Source of the DNA: Balneolia bacterium
GTDB lineage: Bacteria; Bacteroidota; Rhodothermia; Balneolales; Cyclonatronaceae
Direction: 5' to 3'
DNA: 19,356 nt
NCBI GenBank assembly: GCA_003566395.1
Contig: PXDL01000002.1
Location: 1-19,356, forward strand
Under the pieces are notes generated by a model. It was not told the origin of the DNA and made no database searches. It saw only the letters and a list, made by a program, of their open reading frames with translations. A program made the position numbers and the translations under genes. This document shows, one piece after another, positions 1-8,304 of this stretch (within the stretch, counting starts at the first letter, position 1; the number at the start of each line of letters is the position of its first letter).

Positions 1-1
1 A

Positions 2-67
2 ACCGCCGTTATGATTTATGTGGTTGCGGATATGGAAGAGCGCCTTCCCTGGGCGGAGGAGGATTGA
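2..67 (+). CDS. Possible C-terminal tail of an upstream gene (partial)
   Basis: The frame beginning at base 2 is open from the window edge to a TGA at 65-67 and would encode 21 residues ending in ...MEERLPWAEED. Acidic, helix-like composition and codon use similar to the confirmed genes make it the more credible of the two plus-strand frames open here; the frame starting at base 1 also stays open, to a TAA near 105, but gives a glycine-rich, less protein-like peptide. The fragment is too short to identify a family. If real, it is convergent with the DUF5723 gene. Seen: an open frame only; that it is coding is inference. Confidence 0.3.
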   Translation, partial: TAVMIYVVADMEERLPWAEED

Positions 68-304
68 AACCGGTAAAGGTTGTAATAACCTATGTACGAT
101 TTTAATTCAGCTCAAATACCGTCCTATACTTAACCCTGTTAAAATCCCATATGGCAAGCCATTTTAAAACACGTGGTCAAATGGCGCTAAACTCCGGAAA
201 TGACATACTGCCTGAGAATACAGAAATACTCTTTTTCCACGGACAACAGTAGTTAACAACCGTTCAAATTTGGAAATCCGAGCATTTGGTCACCTTTTTC
301 CCTT
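68..304. other. Gene-free stretch between left-edge fragment and DUF5723 gene
   Basis: AT-rich stretch with no convincing open frame. The only structure I see is a short dyad, ATGGC-aa-GCCAT at 151-162, flanked by AAAAT on the left and TTTTAAAA on the right, which could act as a weak bidirectional terminator between convergent genes. It is too short to call firmly. Confidence 0.3.
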
Positions 305-1864
305 CTATAACCGAACGGTGGTATTAAAGGAAACCCCGAGCCAGGCTCCGTTATTTCGCGAGCTGGTTACACCCGAAAAGGCTGTGTTGAATCTGAATCT
401 TGATGTGTAGATACCGATACCGCTGCTCAGACGCGTACCGAATTTGCCTCCCACGCTCATCCCCGCCCTGACCGGCAGCCAGCCTCCGATCTTATATTCA
501 ACACCGGCACCGACCATCAGTTTGCGGCTGTTGAGTCCGGCATTGTTCAGGCCCTTGTTGAAATCAAGCGCAGCGGATGCCCGTCCGGCCTCCAGATAAG
601 TTCCCAGGATGAGCTGAGTAGGGAGCGGCATATGGTAGGTATTTCGTTGGGAGCCGTAGCCCAAATAGACCTGACTGCCAAGGCTGTCCTGAAGCACGAA
701 ATCGATATAGTCGTCCAGGTTTCCTTCAAATTCATTGTCTATCCAGTCATTGTCCAGACGGAGTCCCTGCCAATCGAGTATGTTGTCATGGCGAATGGTA
801 GCCGCGTCTTTGCTGAAAGGTACCCGTCCCACATCGGTCAAAGAAAGACCGGCACGAAGAATTCGCCTGCCGTCTCCGAGAAAAGGGTGATCGAGAAACT
901 CATCGGGCAGTTCCAGCATCAGGTTAAGACCGAGGCTTAAACCGAACCCGGTACCGGCCGGAGAGAGTGCATCACCCAAAGGATCATCAAGATAATCGGA
1001 TAATGAAGGATTCGGATTATTACCATTTTCTGCACGGGCCTGCTCATAGGCTATTAATTCGTTTGCCAAATTGCCGGAAGCATTTACCCGGTAGTTAAAA
1101 TCGTGCGTTACCAGCGAATCCCCCGAAACCGTCAGAAAGGAGTCCGAACGGAACTTCATCGAGTGCGTGCCGATAAGAAGTTTAGGCGCAATTCCCGCAT
1201 CCAACCTCCCGGGCAGACCGAAGAGCAGGCCGTCCCGGTTTTCAGCGATGGTGAGGGCATATCCGGCGGTAATATCATGAAAAAGAAGCGTTTCAGCCTG
1301 AATACTTAGCCTTGACGGTGTCCCGAACAGTTCGTTGTCGAGGCCGCCGAATCCTGCTTCGAGGACCGGACGGTTTAGTCCCATTCGTACCAGACCTCGC
1401 ATGGTATGGCTCAATGAAAAAGCGTGATCATGATTGGGGAGGCGCAACGCAAGCCCCATGGTCATCGCATCGACCTGAAGCCCCGCATAGACTTTACCGG
1501 TTCTTCCGCGTGGAAACCAGGCATCCAGCATCTGATTTTGTATTTCCCTGTTTATTACCCGCCCCTGGGTAAGATACTGGTTATATACGCTGAAGTTCAT
1601 CAAATCACCGCCCGTCCCGACCGATATGTCAAGAAGATCTACATATAAACTTCCCGAATGATCGAGAAGCATGAGGTTGGCGGGATTAATTCCAGGAGAT
1701 TTTGATCCGCTCAGGTAGGCCGTGCCGGTTTTACCCATTGCAGCGCCCTGGGGATGGGTATGTACCGTTTGCGCCATTGCGCCTATACCGCAGCAAAGAA
1801 AAATGCCCGCAGTTAAAATGTGAGTACGAAACAGTAGGAAAGTTCGGAATACGGAGGGCTTCAT
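305..1864 (-). CDS. DUF5723-like outer-membrane beta-barrel protein
   Basis: A 519-residue exported protein. It starts with a signal peptide (basic start MKPSVFRTF, hydrophobic stretch around residues 15-30, likely cut after GAMA at residue 31). The mature N-terminus has the HPQGAAMGKTGTAYLSG...SPGINPANL pattern that I associate with DUF5723 proteins of Bacteroidota. The rest is made of alternating amphipathic strands with many Gly, Asn and aromatic residues, ending in ...GVSFNTTVRL, as expected of an outer-membrane barrel. Function is unknown for the family. It lies 14 bp after the stop of the lipoprotein gene at 1879-4158 and is surely cotranscribed, so the two may act together at the outer membrane. 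The barrel location is inference from composition; the family call is from pattern recall. Confidence 0.72.
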   Translation of the reverse strand: MKPSVFRTFLLFRTHILTAGIFLCCGIGAMAQTVHTHPQGAAMGKTGTAYLSGSKSPGINPANLMLLDHSGSLYVDLLDISVGTGGDLMNFSVYNQYLTQGRVINREIQNQMLDAWFPRGRTGKVYAGLQVDAMTMGLALRLPNHDHAFSLSHTMRGLVRMGLNRPVLEAGFGGLDNELFGTPSRLSIQAETLLFHDITAGYALTIAENRDGLLFGLPGRLDAGIAPKLLIGTHSMKFRSDSFLTVSGDSLVTHDFNYRVNASGNLANELIAYEQARAENGNNPNPSLSDYLDDPLGDALSPAGTGFGLSLGLNLMLELPDEFLDHPFLGDGRRILRAGLSLTDVGRVPFSKDAATIRHDNILDWQGLRLDNDWIDNEFEGNLDDYIDFVLQDSLGSQVYLGYGSQRNTYHMPLPTQLILGTYLEAGRASAALDFNKGLNNAGLNSRKLMVGAGVEYKIGGWLPVRAGMSVGGKFGTRLSSGIGIYTSRFRFNTAFSGVTSSRNNGAWLGVSFNTTVRL

Positions 1865-1878
1865 AACGGCTGCAACAT

Positions 1879-4158
1879 TTACTCTATAATGGATCTGATG
1901 ACGAAGCGACCCCTGAGGTCAACTTCCACAAAATCCCTGGCGCGCAGGCTTACCGGCATAAAATCACGGGTAACAATCTCCGCATTAAGCACCAGCCTTT
2001 CGGACTGATTAAGCCGGTCGAGCTGCTCTTCGGTCAAGCTTATTTCAACCGATTCCCGTCTCACATCCGTTGAAAATCCTGCGGCATCAACCGGAGCGGA
2101 AAGCACGCGTATTCGCTCTGAGCTGGTGGCGGGCAGGTCTGTAACAAAATCATCTGCTGCATCTAAAAACCTGAAGCTCATATCGATGTCCAGCGGCAGT
2201 CGATTGGCATAACCCACCGTGATAACAGCCTCAGCGATGTAAAGGTCGTCTCTGCGGTCCGGCAGCCCGGACAGCGAGACCTCCAGAGAATCGGTGAATT
2301 CGGCCGGGCCGTCGGTGGTGGCGAGGCTGAACGGGACCTTAACCCTCATCATGGCATCGAAGTTTAGCGGTTGCTCCAATATTGCTGACCTTTGAAGCGG
2401 ATTGGCCAATGCTTTCCCTACCAAAAAAGTTTCAACCGGAAAACGGCTGATGAAATCCGATAGCTGCATGTTATCATTGGTAAATGTAACTACTCCTGTT
2501 GTTGTTTTCTGTGCCTGAGCCGGTTCGGTTTGAAATGTAATCAGCTCGCTGTTTTGAAGTTCGACTCCGTCGTACAAGATACCGGATATCGAATCCTGCG
2601 GACTAACGGCATAAGGTGAACCGGGTAGTGGCTTTAGCAAAAACTCATTTCCGGAGGCGTCCCGGCCAAGCACAGCTACATAAACCCGGTTTTCGACACC
2701 GATGTTGCTTTCATAAGTAAGCTCCATCTCGGTATCGAGCAGCTCGAGATTACCGAGCCGTGAGGATAAAAACTCAAGTGCATCAAAATCGCTTCTCTGG
2801 TTGAATTCATCATCTTTCAGGTCCACATCCGCATCGTCTTCAACATCATCACCAAGCACAAAAAATCGGGGGGTCAACATCCCCCGGACCCGGTTGGTCC
2901 TTACCCGTACCGGATCAAGCACAGCCTCTACATTCTCCCCGGTCTGAATCGTACGGAACCGGTCAGGTCCTTCGATGGCTTCGGTATTTTCGGTAACACC
3001 TGAAACGGTGAACTTTACAATGTTATTCGGGGCAAAAATACGAAGGTTCTCATATTCCACTTCAAACGACTGCCCTCCAATATTCGATGGATGGCTGCTG
3101 CGACGAATTCGGTTTTCTCCGGACCGCACAATTTTCAGGGTATCGGCAGGGTGAAAGCTGTTATCGCCTGAGCGCTGGAAAATACCCGGAAAGGAAATCA
3201 CCAACGTATCGATATCCACATCGAGCTGATTTACGACCGAGCTGAAGTTAAATACGGCTCGGTTTACATCAACAAAATCCTGCTCATCCTGAAAGGTAAA
3301 TTTATCTACATCCACCTCGGTTTCCTGAAACTCCAGTACCTGAAGCGGACCGAAAGAAGCTGTAGCTTCGATTACGGCCAAGTCATCGGTCCCCGAGGTT
3401 CGTATTAAGATACTCTCCGGGTCTTCCTGCATGAACTGGTTACCCCATGAAATAGTGAGCCTGAGCGATGTCGGGGCCTGAAGCACATCGTTTTCATTCA
3501 ATAAAATAATTGCATCTTCCGATTCACCGTGTTGTAAACTCGTAATTACGGCTTCGTTACCCAGCGGCTGACCACCCGAGAAAAAACGGGCTCGAAGCTC
3601 ATCAACATGTAAACCAAGCCGGTTTTCCAATTCGAAAACGATGCCGCCTTCAAGTATAATCGCGCTTTGCAGACCACCCAGTCCAAGTTCTATGGATACA
3701 TTTCCTGAGGTTCCGCCCGAAATTTGCGTACCTGCCGGGAAAGATTCGGCAGGCAGACCGGTAAGCTGCTCAAAACCGGCTTCTTCTTCACCCTTAACTA
3801 CCGGAACGATTCGGGTTAGGGATGAGGACGTTTCAATAGGCGAGGTTTCCAGTTCCGGCAACACATTCCCGAAAGAGCCTACGGGAAAGTCTTCTTCAAA
3901 GCCGAGGGCGATAAGGCCGGTCTGGTCATCCACTTCAAAGCGGTTTTCAAAATCGGAGAGCGTGGTATCAATTATAGCTTGGCTTCCGCCAAGTAGCGGA
4001 TACCTCTGGCTGTTGAGTACCGGAATGGTAAACACCTGCTCGGTCTCAAATGAGGGGCTGTTAGGTCTCTCACAAGAAGACAATACCGGTATCAGAATAC
4101 AACCGGCTAAGAGTAATAGAGACAGATTTACAATATTAAAACGCGCTAATAATTCCAT
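1879..4158 (-). CDS. Large predicted lipoprotein of unknown function
   Basis: A 759-residue protein with a lipoprotein signal. Two possible lipoboxes are present: LLAGC (Cys20) and VLSSC (Cys29). The second has a more normal-length hydrophobic segment before it and is followed by Glu, so Cys29 is my choice. The mature part is acidic and looks like a chain of beta-sandwich modules, with an especially acidic linker around residues 433-455. I do not recognise a named domain. After secretion it is probably anchored in the outer membrane. It is the first gene of a unit with the DUF5723 protein 14 bp downstream. No clear Shine-Dalgarno precedes the ATG, and no TAnnTTTG promoter was found just upstream. 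Exported lipoprotein: well supported; any role beyond that is unknown. Confidence 0.75.
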   Translation of the reverse strand: MELLARFNIVNLSLLLLAGCILIPVLSSCERPNSPSFETEQVFTIPVLNSQRYPLLGGSQAIIDTTLSDFENRFEVDDQTGLIALGFEEDFPVGSFGNVLPELETSPIETSSSLTRIVPVVKGEEEAGFEQLTGLPAESFPAGTQISGGTSGNVSIELGLGGLQSAIILEGGIVFELENRLGLHVDELRARFFSGGQPLGNEAVITSLQHGESEDAIILLNENDVLQAPTSLRLTISWGNQFMQEDPESILIRTSGTDDLAVIEATASFGPLQVLEFQETEVDVDKFTFQDEQDFVDVNRAVFNFSSVVNQLDVDIDTLVISFPGIFQRSGDNSFHPADTLKIVRSGENRIRRSSHPSNIGGQSFEVEYENLRIFAPNNIVKFTVSGVTENTEAIEGPDRFRTIQTGENVEAVLDPVRVRTNRVRGMLTPRFFVLGDDVEDDADVDLKDDEFNQRSDFDALEFLSSRLGNLELLDTEMELTYESNIGVENRVYVAVLGRDASGNEFLLKPLPGSPYAVSPQDSISGILYDGVELQNSELITFQTEPAQAQKTTTGVVTFTNDNMQLSDFISRFPVETFLVGKALANPLQRSAILEQPLNFDAMMRVKVPFSLATTDGPAEFTDSLEVSLSGLPDRRDDLYIAEAVITVGYANRLPLDIDMSFRFLDAADDFVTDLPATSSERIRVLSAPVDAAGFSTDVRRESVEISLTEEQLDRLNQSERLVLNAEIVTRDFMPVSLRARDFVEVDLRGRFVIRSIIE

Positions 4159-4416
4159 ACTTACAGATTCAAAACAGATTATATATCTCTTGATTCTTAT
4201 ACTTTTATAAAAATCCCCTTCTTCTGATTATACCTAAAAAAAATACAGATAAAAAGAGTTTATTCGCCTTTCCCTTTACACCTGAAACCGGACCTGCAAC
4301 CAAAATTTCTTTTAACAGGTGGGTTTGTTGTGAAAAAGAACATCATTGTAGTGGTGAAATTAGGGTAGGGACGATCATATCTTAACATTTCACATTTCCA
4401 ATTGGTCATCACGCAG

Positions 4417-4510
4417 AACTCCGCGGAGGTTTAGTTGATGCAGGAAAAGGATTCGGAGAGGTTCGACTATCAGAGCTTTAGTCAGGCTTGGAAAGAACCT
4501 CCGCAGAGTT
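4417..4510. repeat. 15-bp inverted repeat, arms 4417-4431 and 4496-4510
   Basis: The left arm AACTCCGCGGAGGTT and the right arm AACCTCCGCAGAGTT pair at 14 of 15 positions across a 64-base interval. The left arm is itself centred on the 10-bp palindrome CTCCGCGGAG and contains the Shine-Dalgarno-like GGAGGT (4425-4430) that precedes the ATG at 4438. In a plus-strand transcript the two arms could form a long stem that hides this site. Alternatively, this is the remnant of a small mobile or REP-like element. Confidence 0.55.
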
Positions 4511-4584
4511 TTCGTACCGATATAGCGCTTTTAATAGAATCCATTTATGGCAAATTGAAATCGATAGCAGCGGTCAAACTATGA
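4438..4584 (+). CDS. Possible small protein, 48 aa
   Basis: ATG at 4438 is preceded by GGAGGT at 4425-4430, seven bases away, the strongest Shine-Dalgarno in the window along with that of the permease gene. The frame runs 48 codons to TGA at 4582-4584. The peptide begins MQEKDSERFDYQSF, is polar at first, and ends with a segment that could form an amphipathic helix (DIALLIESIYGKLKSIA). I recognise no family. A stop lies two codons before the ATG, so it is not the tail of a longer frame. No promoter element was found upstream. It is convergent with the symporter gene, whose end at 4607 is 22 bases away. It could be a real small gene, a decayed fragment or chance. Confidence 0.3.
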   Translation: MQEKDSERFDYQSFSQAWKEPPQSFRTDIALLIESIYGKLKSIAAVKL

Positions 4585-4606
4585 TGGAAGGTCAGGTCAA
4601 ACCAAT

Positions 4607-6010
4607 TCACGATTCACCATCAAACCCGCCTTCTTCATACTTTTGGAAATATTTTTTAGCGGCGCTGATTACTTTCGGTGCCAGTATAATGGCCGAAACC
4701 ATAGTCGGGATGGCCATCATGGCAAATGCGGTATCCATAATATTAATGACGGCCCCGATAGAAGCTACCGAACCAAAGACGATACTGGCCACATAGAAGT
4801 AGTTGAAATATCTTTTTTTATCGGCTCCGGCCAGAAAGCCCAGGCATTTGGCCCCGTAATAGGAATAAGTAAACATGGTGGTGAGGGCAAAAACGGCTAC
4901 GCAGAGTATAAGAACAGGAACACCAATCACCGGAATGCCGGTTGAAAAGGCCATGGCCGTGAGGGTTACGCCGTCAAGCTCGGTATGCATCCAAACGCCG
5001 GTTACCAGTATTGCAAGGGCCGTCATAGTACAAACAAGCAGCGTATCGATAGCGGGCTCCAGCATCGCAACGAGCCCTTCACGGACCGGTTCATTCGTTT
5101 TTGCGGCTCCGTGCGCCATCGCCTCCGTTCCGATTCCGGCTTCGTTGGAAAACGCTGCCCGTCGCACCCCGATAATAATCACCGCGCCTACGGCCCCGCC
5201 GAGCATAGATTCGGAATTCACGTACTCTCCCCGAAACGCATCGGTAACAATCAGCATGAGGTATTCGGGAACCACTGCAATATGGGTAATCAGGATATAC
5301 ACCACGCCGACAACATAAAGGACAACCATGAACGGAACCATCAGAGCGGCTACATTCCCGATGCGCTTTATTCCTCCAAAAACTACAAGCGAAACCAACA
5401 AGGTAATAATGAGGCCGGTTATCAGGTCGGATGTGAAATGCGCCTCGGGTGCAATCACACTCATAGGAACAAGCACGCTGTCGCGCACAATCTGGGTAAG
5501 CTGATTGGCCTGAAACAAAGGCAAACAGCCGATAAGCCCGCAAAGGCTGAAAAATGACGCCAGTGGGATCCATTTTTTACCCAGACCTTCCCGAATTACG
5601 TACATCGGTCCGCCCTGAATTTTGCCCTGACTGTCGGGTCCGCGGTACATCACAGCAAGGGTACATGTAAAAAACTTGGTGGCCATACCTACCAGCGCAC
5701 TCACCCACATCCAGAAAATAGCTCCCGGCCCGCCCATGGTAATCGCCACGGCCACGCCTCCTATATTTCCCATACCCACCGTAGCCGCGAGAGCCGTACT
5801 GAGCGCCTGAAAGTGATTTATATCTCCCTCGGCCGACGGGTCATCATATTTTCCGGTTAGCACTTTAAGGGCGTGACCGATATACCGGTACGGCCTGAAA
5901 CGCGACAAAATCACAAAAAAGATGCCGCCCCCCACAAGCAGGGCCACAAGTGGAGGTCCCCAGGCTAAATTGGCAATTATGCCGGTCAGTTCATCAAGAC
6001 GTTCAAACAT
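4607..6010 (-). CDS. Sodium:alanine symporter, AGCS family
   Basis: A 467-residue inner-membrane transporter of the AGCS (alanine or glycine:cation symporter) family, which brings alanine or glycine into the cell with Na+ or H+. About ten or eleven hydrophobic segments are visible. Family signatures are ALAATVGMGNIGGVAVAI near residues 74-90 and RAAFSNEAGIGTEAMAHGAA near 284-303. The frame is open upstream to 6133, but those 41 residues are Cys- and Phe-rich and unlike the family; MFERLDELTG at 6010 matches a normal AGCS N-terminus, so I start there. There is no obvious Shine-Dalgarno. It stands alone, divergent from the efflux operon. Substrate cannot be told from sequence beyond small neutral amino acids. 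Confidence 0.93.
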   Translation of the reverse strand: MFERLDELTGIIANLAWGPPLVALLVGGGIFFVILSRFRPYRYIGHALKVLTGKYDDPSAEGDINHFQALSTALAATVGMGNIGGVAVAITMGGPGAIFWMWVSALVGMATKFFTCTLAVMYRGPDSQGKIQGGPMYVIREGLGKKWIPLASFFSLCGLIGCLPLFQANQLTQIVRDSVLVPMSVIAPEAHFTSDLITGLIITLLVSLVVFGGIKRIGNVAALMVPFMVVLYVVGVVYILITHIAVVPEYLMLIVTDAFRGEYVNSESMLGGAVGAVIIIGVRRAAFSNEAGIGTEAMAHGAAKTNEPVREGLVAMLEPAIDTLLVCTMTALAILVTGVWMHTELDGVTLTAMAFSTGIPVIGVPVLILCVAVFALTTMFTYSYYGAKCLGFLAGADKKRYFNYFYVASIVFGSVASIGAVINIMDTAFAMMAIPTMVSAIILAPKVISAAKKYFQKYEEGGFDGES

Positions 6011-6316
6011 ACATTTATAGTGATGCAGTGGATATATGGGAGAAAAGCAAAAAATGAATCTAATGATTTCAGGTATCGCATGAAAATCACACCAGAGAAA
6101 TGAAGAACCTGAACACGCATTCCTGAAATGCAAAAGATTCTTAATTCATTTCACATGGTTATGAAATTAGTCCTTGCTTGCTGATATTTGTGGCAACATC
6201 TTTCGGAAAGCGGATTTTGGAATCGTTAGGGCATCATGGTATGATACCAAAAGCTGTGCAGGGCTGCCCTCGAGATTTTCTGCTTATTTTATGATCTAAC
6301 ACTCATTACACGCTCT
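6011..6316. promoter_or_regulatory. Divergent intergenic region, symporter and efflux operon
   Basis: This 306-bp region must hold promoters for both directions. I found no good TAnnTTTG element. It contains two short dyads that could be operators: TGGTAT-g-ATACCA at 6237-6249 and AGGGC-t-GCCCT at 6260-6270, about 45-80 bp before the adaptor start. Their role is not established by the sequence. Confidence 0.35.
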
Positions 6317-7465
6317 ATGAAAAAACTGCTGATTATCGGCATTCCGGTTATTATTGCAGCCGGTCTTGTTTTCTGGTGGACCGGAACCGGTTCATCTGAA
6401 ACGCGCCTGCCTCCACTGCATACAGTTGAGGCTGAAAAGGGGGATGTATCACGCAGAGTGGTTGCATTCGGTGCCATTCAGCCGGTCCGGAAAGTTACGG
6501 TTGGCAGCCAGGTTTCCGGCATCATCGACCAGATCTTTGTTGATTTCAATAGTCCGGTTCGGCGGGGTGATGTCCTGGCCCAAATCGATCCGTCCACCTT
6601 CGAAGCGGAAGTCAGTTCTGCTCAGGCGGAACTGGAATCTGCTGAAGCCGGGCTCGAACTGGCGCGAATGCAGTGGGAGCGCGTTAACGAGCTTCGTGAG
6701 CGTCAATTCGTGTCACCTTCCGATGTGGATCAGGCTTCGGCCACCCTTCGACAAGCCGAGGCTCAGGTGAGCGTACGCCGGCACGCGCTACGCAGAGCTG
6801 AACGCGAACTCGAGCGATGCACCATCACCTCACCTACCGACGGCATGATTGTTTCCCGTGATGTGGATGTGGGACAAACCGTGGCGGCCAGCCTTAATGC
6901 GCCCGAACTTTTTCAGATTGCCACCGATCTTCGCGAAATGCATATTTACGCTAACGTTTCCGAAGCCGATATCGGGCAGGTTGAGGAGGGCCAGCAAGTA
7001 GTGTTCCGCGTGGATGCTTACCGTGACCGCGACTTTAAGGGAGAGGTGATACAGGTCCGCAACGCCCCGCTCATTGAGGATAATGTGGTTCACTACGAAA
7101 CCCTGATTGCCGTCAATAATGAGCAAATGCTGCTTAAGCCCGGCATGACTACCGAAGTAAACATCATAACAGCAGAAAAGCATGATGTGCTCCGTGTGCG
7201 AAATACCGCCTTACGGGCACGCCTGCCCGACGGCGTGCGTCCTCCCACGCCTGATTATATCAGTGAAGGCGAGCCGAGGGTGTACGTACTCCGCGATAAC
7301 CAACTGCACGTCGCAGCGGTGGAAACGGGACTCAGCGACGGCGTAAATACCGAAATCATTAGCGGTATAGAAGCAGGTGATGTGCTTGCGGTCGGCCTTA
7401 CGCTCACAACGGGTGAGGGGCAGGAACGGCGGAGCTTGTTCGGCGGGAGCCAGGCTCAGTATTAG
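6317..7465 (+). CDS. MacA-like periplasmic adaptor of a tripartite ABC efflux pump
   Basis: A 382-residue membrane-fusion protein. An N-terminal membrane anchor (residues 4-21) is followed by the first half of a lipoyl-like domain with GSQVSGIIDQIFVDFNSPVRRGDVLAQID (about 63-91), an alpha-helical hairpin (about 93-165) rich in Ala, Glu and Arg, and the second lipoyl half CTITSPTDGMIVSRDVDVGQTV (168-189). A beta-barrel domain (about 205-285) and a membrane-proximal domain to the end follow. Length and domain order match MacA and other RND/ABC adaptors. In the periplasm it would link the MacB-like permease to an outer-membrane TolC-type channel; no such channel gene is in the window. First gene of a three-gene unit, 78 bp before the ATPase. 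Substrate is unknown. There is no strong Shine-Dalgarno. Confidence 0.92.
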   Translation: MKKLLIIGIPVIIAAGLVFWWTGTGSSETRLPPLHTVEAEKGDVSRRVVAFGAIQPVRKVTVGSQVSGIIDQIFVDFNSPVRRGDVLAQIDPSTFEAEVSSAQAELESAEAGLELARMQWERVNELRERQFVSPSDVDQASATLRQAEAQVSVRRHALRRAERELERCTITSPTDGMIVSRDVDVGQTVAASLNAPELFQIATDLREMHIYANVSEADIGQVEEGQQVVFRVDAYRDRDFKGEVIQVRNAPLIEDNVVHYETLIAVNNEQMLLKPGMTTEVNIITAEKHDVLRVRNTALRARLPDGVRPPTPDYISEGEPRVYVLRDNQLHVAAVETGLSDGVNTEIISGIEAGDVLAVGLTLTTGEGQERRSLFGGSQAQY

Positions 7466-7543
7466 ATACGTTGCATTAAACTCAGGCCTCCTCATTATGT
7501 AGAGGTTGTAAGCCGTCATAGAAACATTGCTTTATTATTTTGT

Positions 7544-8299
7544 ATGCTCATCAGTCTGAATAATATTACCAAGGTTTACCGATCTGAATCGCTGGCGGTG
7601 GAAGCTCTGCGGGGCATCACGCTTGAAGTAGAGGAGGGAGCCTTCTCCACAATTATGGGTTCCAGCGGATCCGGCAAATCCACCCTGATGAACATACTCG
7701 GCTGCCTCGACAAGCCCACCGACGGATCTTATTTATTGAAGGGGGAGGACGTTTCCCGTTTCCGCAAAGACCGCCTTTCAAGGGTACGAAACAAGATGAT
7801 CGGCTTTGTATTTCAGAATTTTCATTTGCTCCCGCGCACCTCTGCTCTTGAGAATGTGGAGCTTCCCCTGCTGTATGCAGAGGAGAAAATGAGCTGGAAG
7901 GAAATGCACAAACGCGCCAGGGAAGCCCTTGAAATTGTTGGTCTGGGCGACCGCACCGAGCATACGCCGAATGAACTTTCGGGCGGACAAATGCAGCGGG
8001 TAGCCATTGCCAGAGCGCTGGTTACGCGACCTTCCGTGCTGCTGGCCGATGAACCCACAGGCAACCTCGACAGCCGCACCAGCCTGGAAATCATGGACAT
8101 CTTCCAGCAGCTGAACCGGGAAGGACTGACCATTTTGATGGTTTCTCATGAGCCGGATATCGCCCGTTTTTCAAAACGGATTATTATTCTCAGGGACGGC
8201 GTTATCCGCTCCGACAAACCGAACGCGGCCAGGTCGGCAACCGCCGCACTCGACGCATGGAAAGATGAAACCGAAATGATTGAAGAGGAGGCTTCCTAA
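7544..8299 (+). CDS. ABC transporter ATP-binding protein, MacB/LolD type
   Basis: A 251-residue nucleotide-binding subunit. All motifs are intact: Walker A GSSGSGKST (39-47), Q-loop Gln91 in FVFQNFHLLP, signature LSGGQ (145-149), Walker B VLLADE (165-170) followed by PTGNLD, and H-loop His202. The FQNFHLLPRTSALENVELPLLY stretch is typical of the MacB/LolD/FtsE group. About 25 extra acidic and polar residues at the C-terminus (to ...DETEMIEEEAS) exceed the usual end. It powers the permease encoded two bases downstream; the upstream adaptor makes this a MacAB-like efflux system in which ATPase and permease are separate proteins, unlike fused E. coli MacB. Confidence 0.95.
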   Translation: MLISLNNITKVYRSESLAVEALRGITLEVEEGAFSTIMGSSGSGKSTLMNILGCLDKPTDGSYLLKGEDVSRFRKDRLSRVRNKMIGFVFQNFHLLPRTSALENVELPLLYAEEKMSWKEMHKRAREALEIVGLGDRTEHTPNELSGGQMQRVAIARALVTRPSVLLADEPTGNLDSRTSLEIMDIFQQLNREGLTILMVSHEPDIARFSKRIIILRDGVIRSDKPNAARSATAALDAWKDETEMIEEEAS

Positions 8300-8304
8300 A
8301 TTTG
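8285..8304 (+). promoter_or_regulatory. Strong Shine-Dalgarno before a TTG start
   Basis: GAGGAGG at 8285-8291 lies ten bases before TTG at 8302-8304, inside the last codons of the ATPase gene. Most genes in this window lack a visible Shine-Dalgarno, so its presence here decides the non-ATG start of the permease. Confidence 0.75.

Larger units (their letters stand above)
4159..4606. other. 448-bp stretch without a conserved gene; AT-rich then structured
   Basis: The left part (4159-4400) is AT-rich and presumably holds the promoter of the lipoprotein gene at 4158. The right part holds a 15-bp inverted repeat (4417-4431 with 4496-4510) and a possible 48-aa ORF, both listed separately. No RNA gene or known element was recognised here. 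Confidence 0.5.

Noticed and set aside
3641..4210. 189-codon plus-strand frame opposite the large lipoprotein gene
   Set aside because: It is antisense to a frame with a clear lipoprotein signal, is Ser/Pro-rich, and looks like a mirror of the real gene's codon use.
4417..4510. Terminal inverted repeats of an insertion sequence
   Set aside because: Only 64 bases separate the arms, no transposase fragment and no target duplication is visible.
6011..6133. 41-residue N-terminal extension of the symporter
   Set aside because: Residues are Cys/Phe-rich and unlike AGCS proteins; MFERLDELTG at 6010 is a normal start for the family.
6190..6205. Possible sigma54 site TGGCAACATCTTTCG before the efflux operon
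   Set aside because: The -24 half is fair, but the -12 position reads TTCG where TTGC is needed, and there is no dyad at enhancer distance.
7506..7542. Possible internal promoter before the ABC ATPase (TTG ... TTATTTTG)
   Set aside because: Spacing is 26 bases, beyond the normal range, and the start of transcription would fall past the ATG at 7544.
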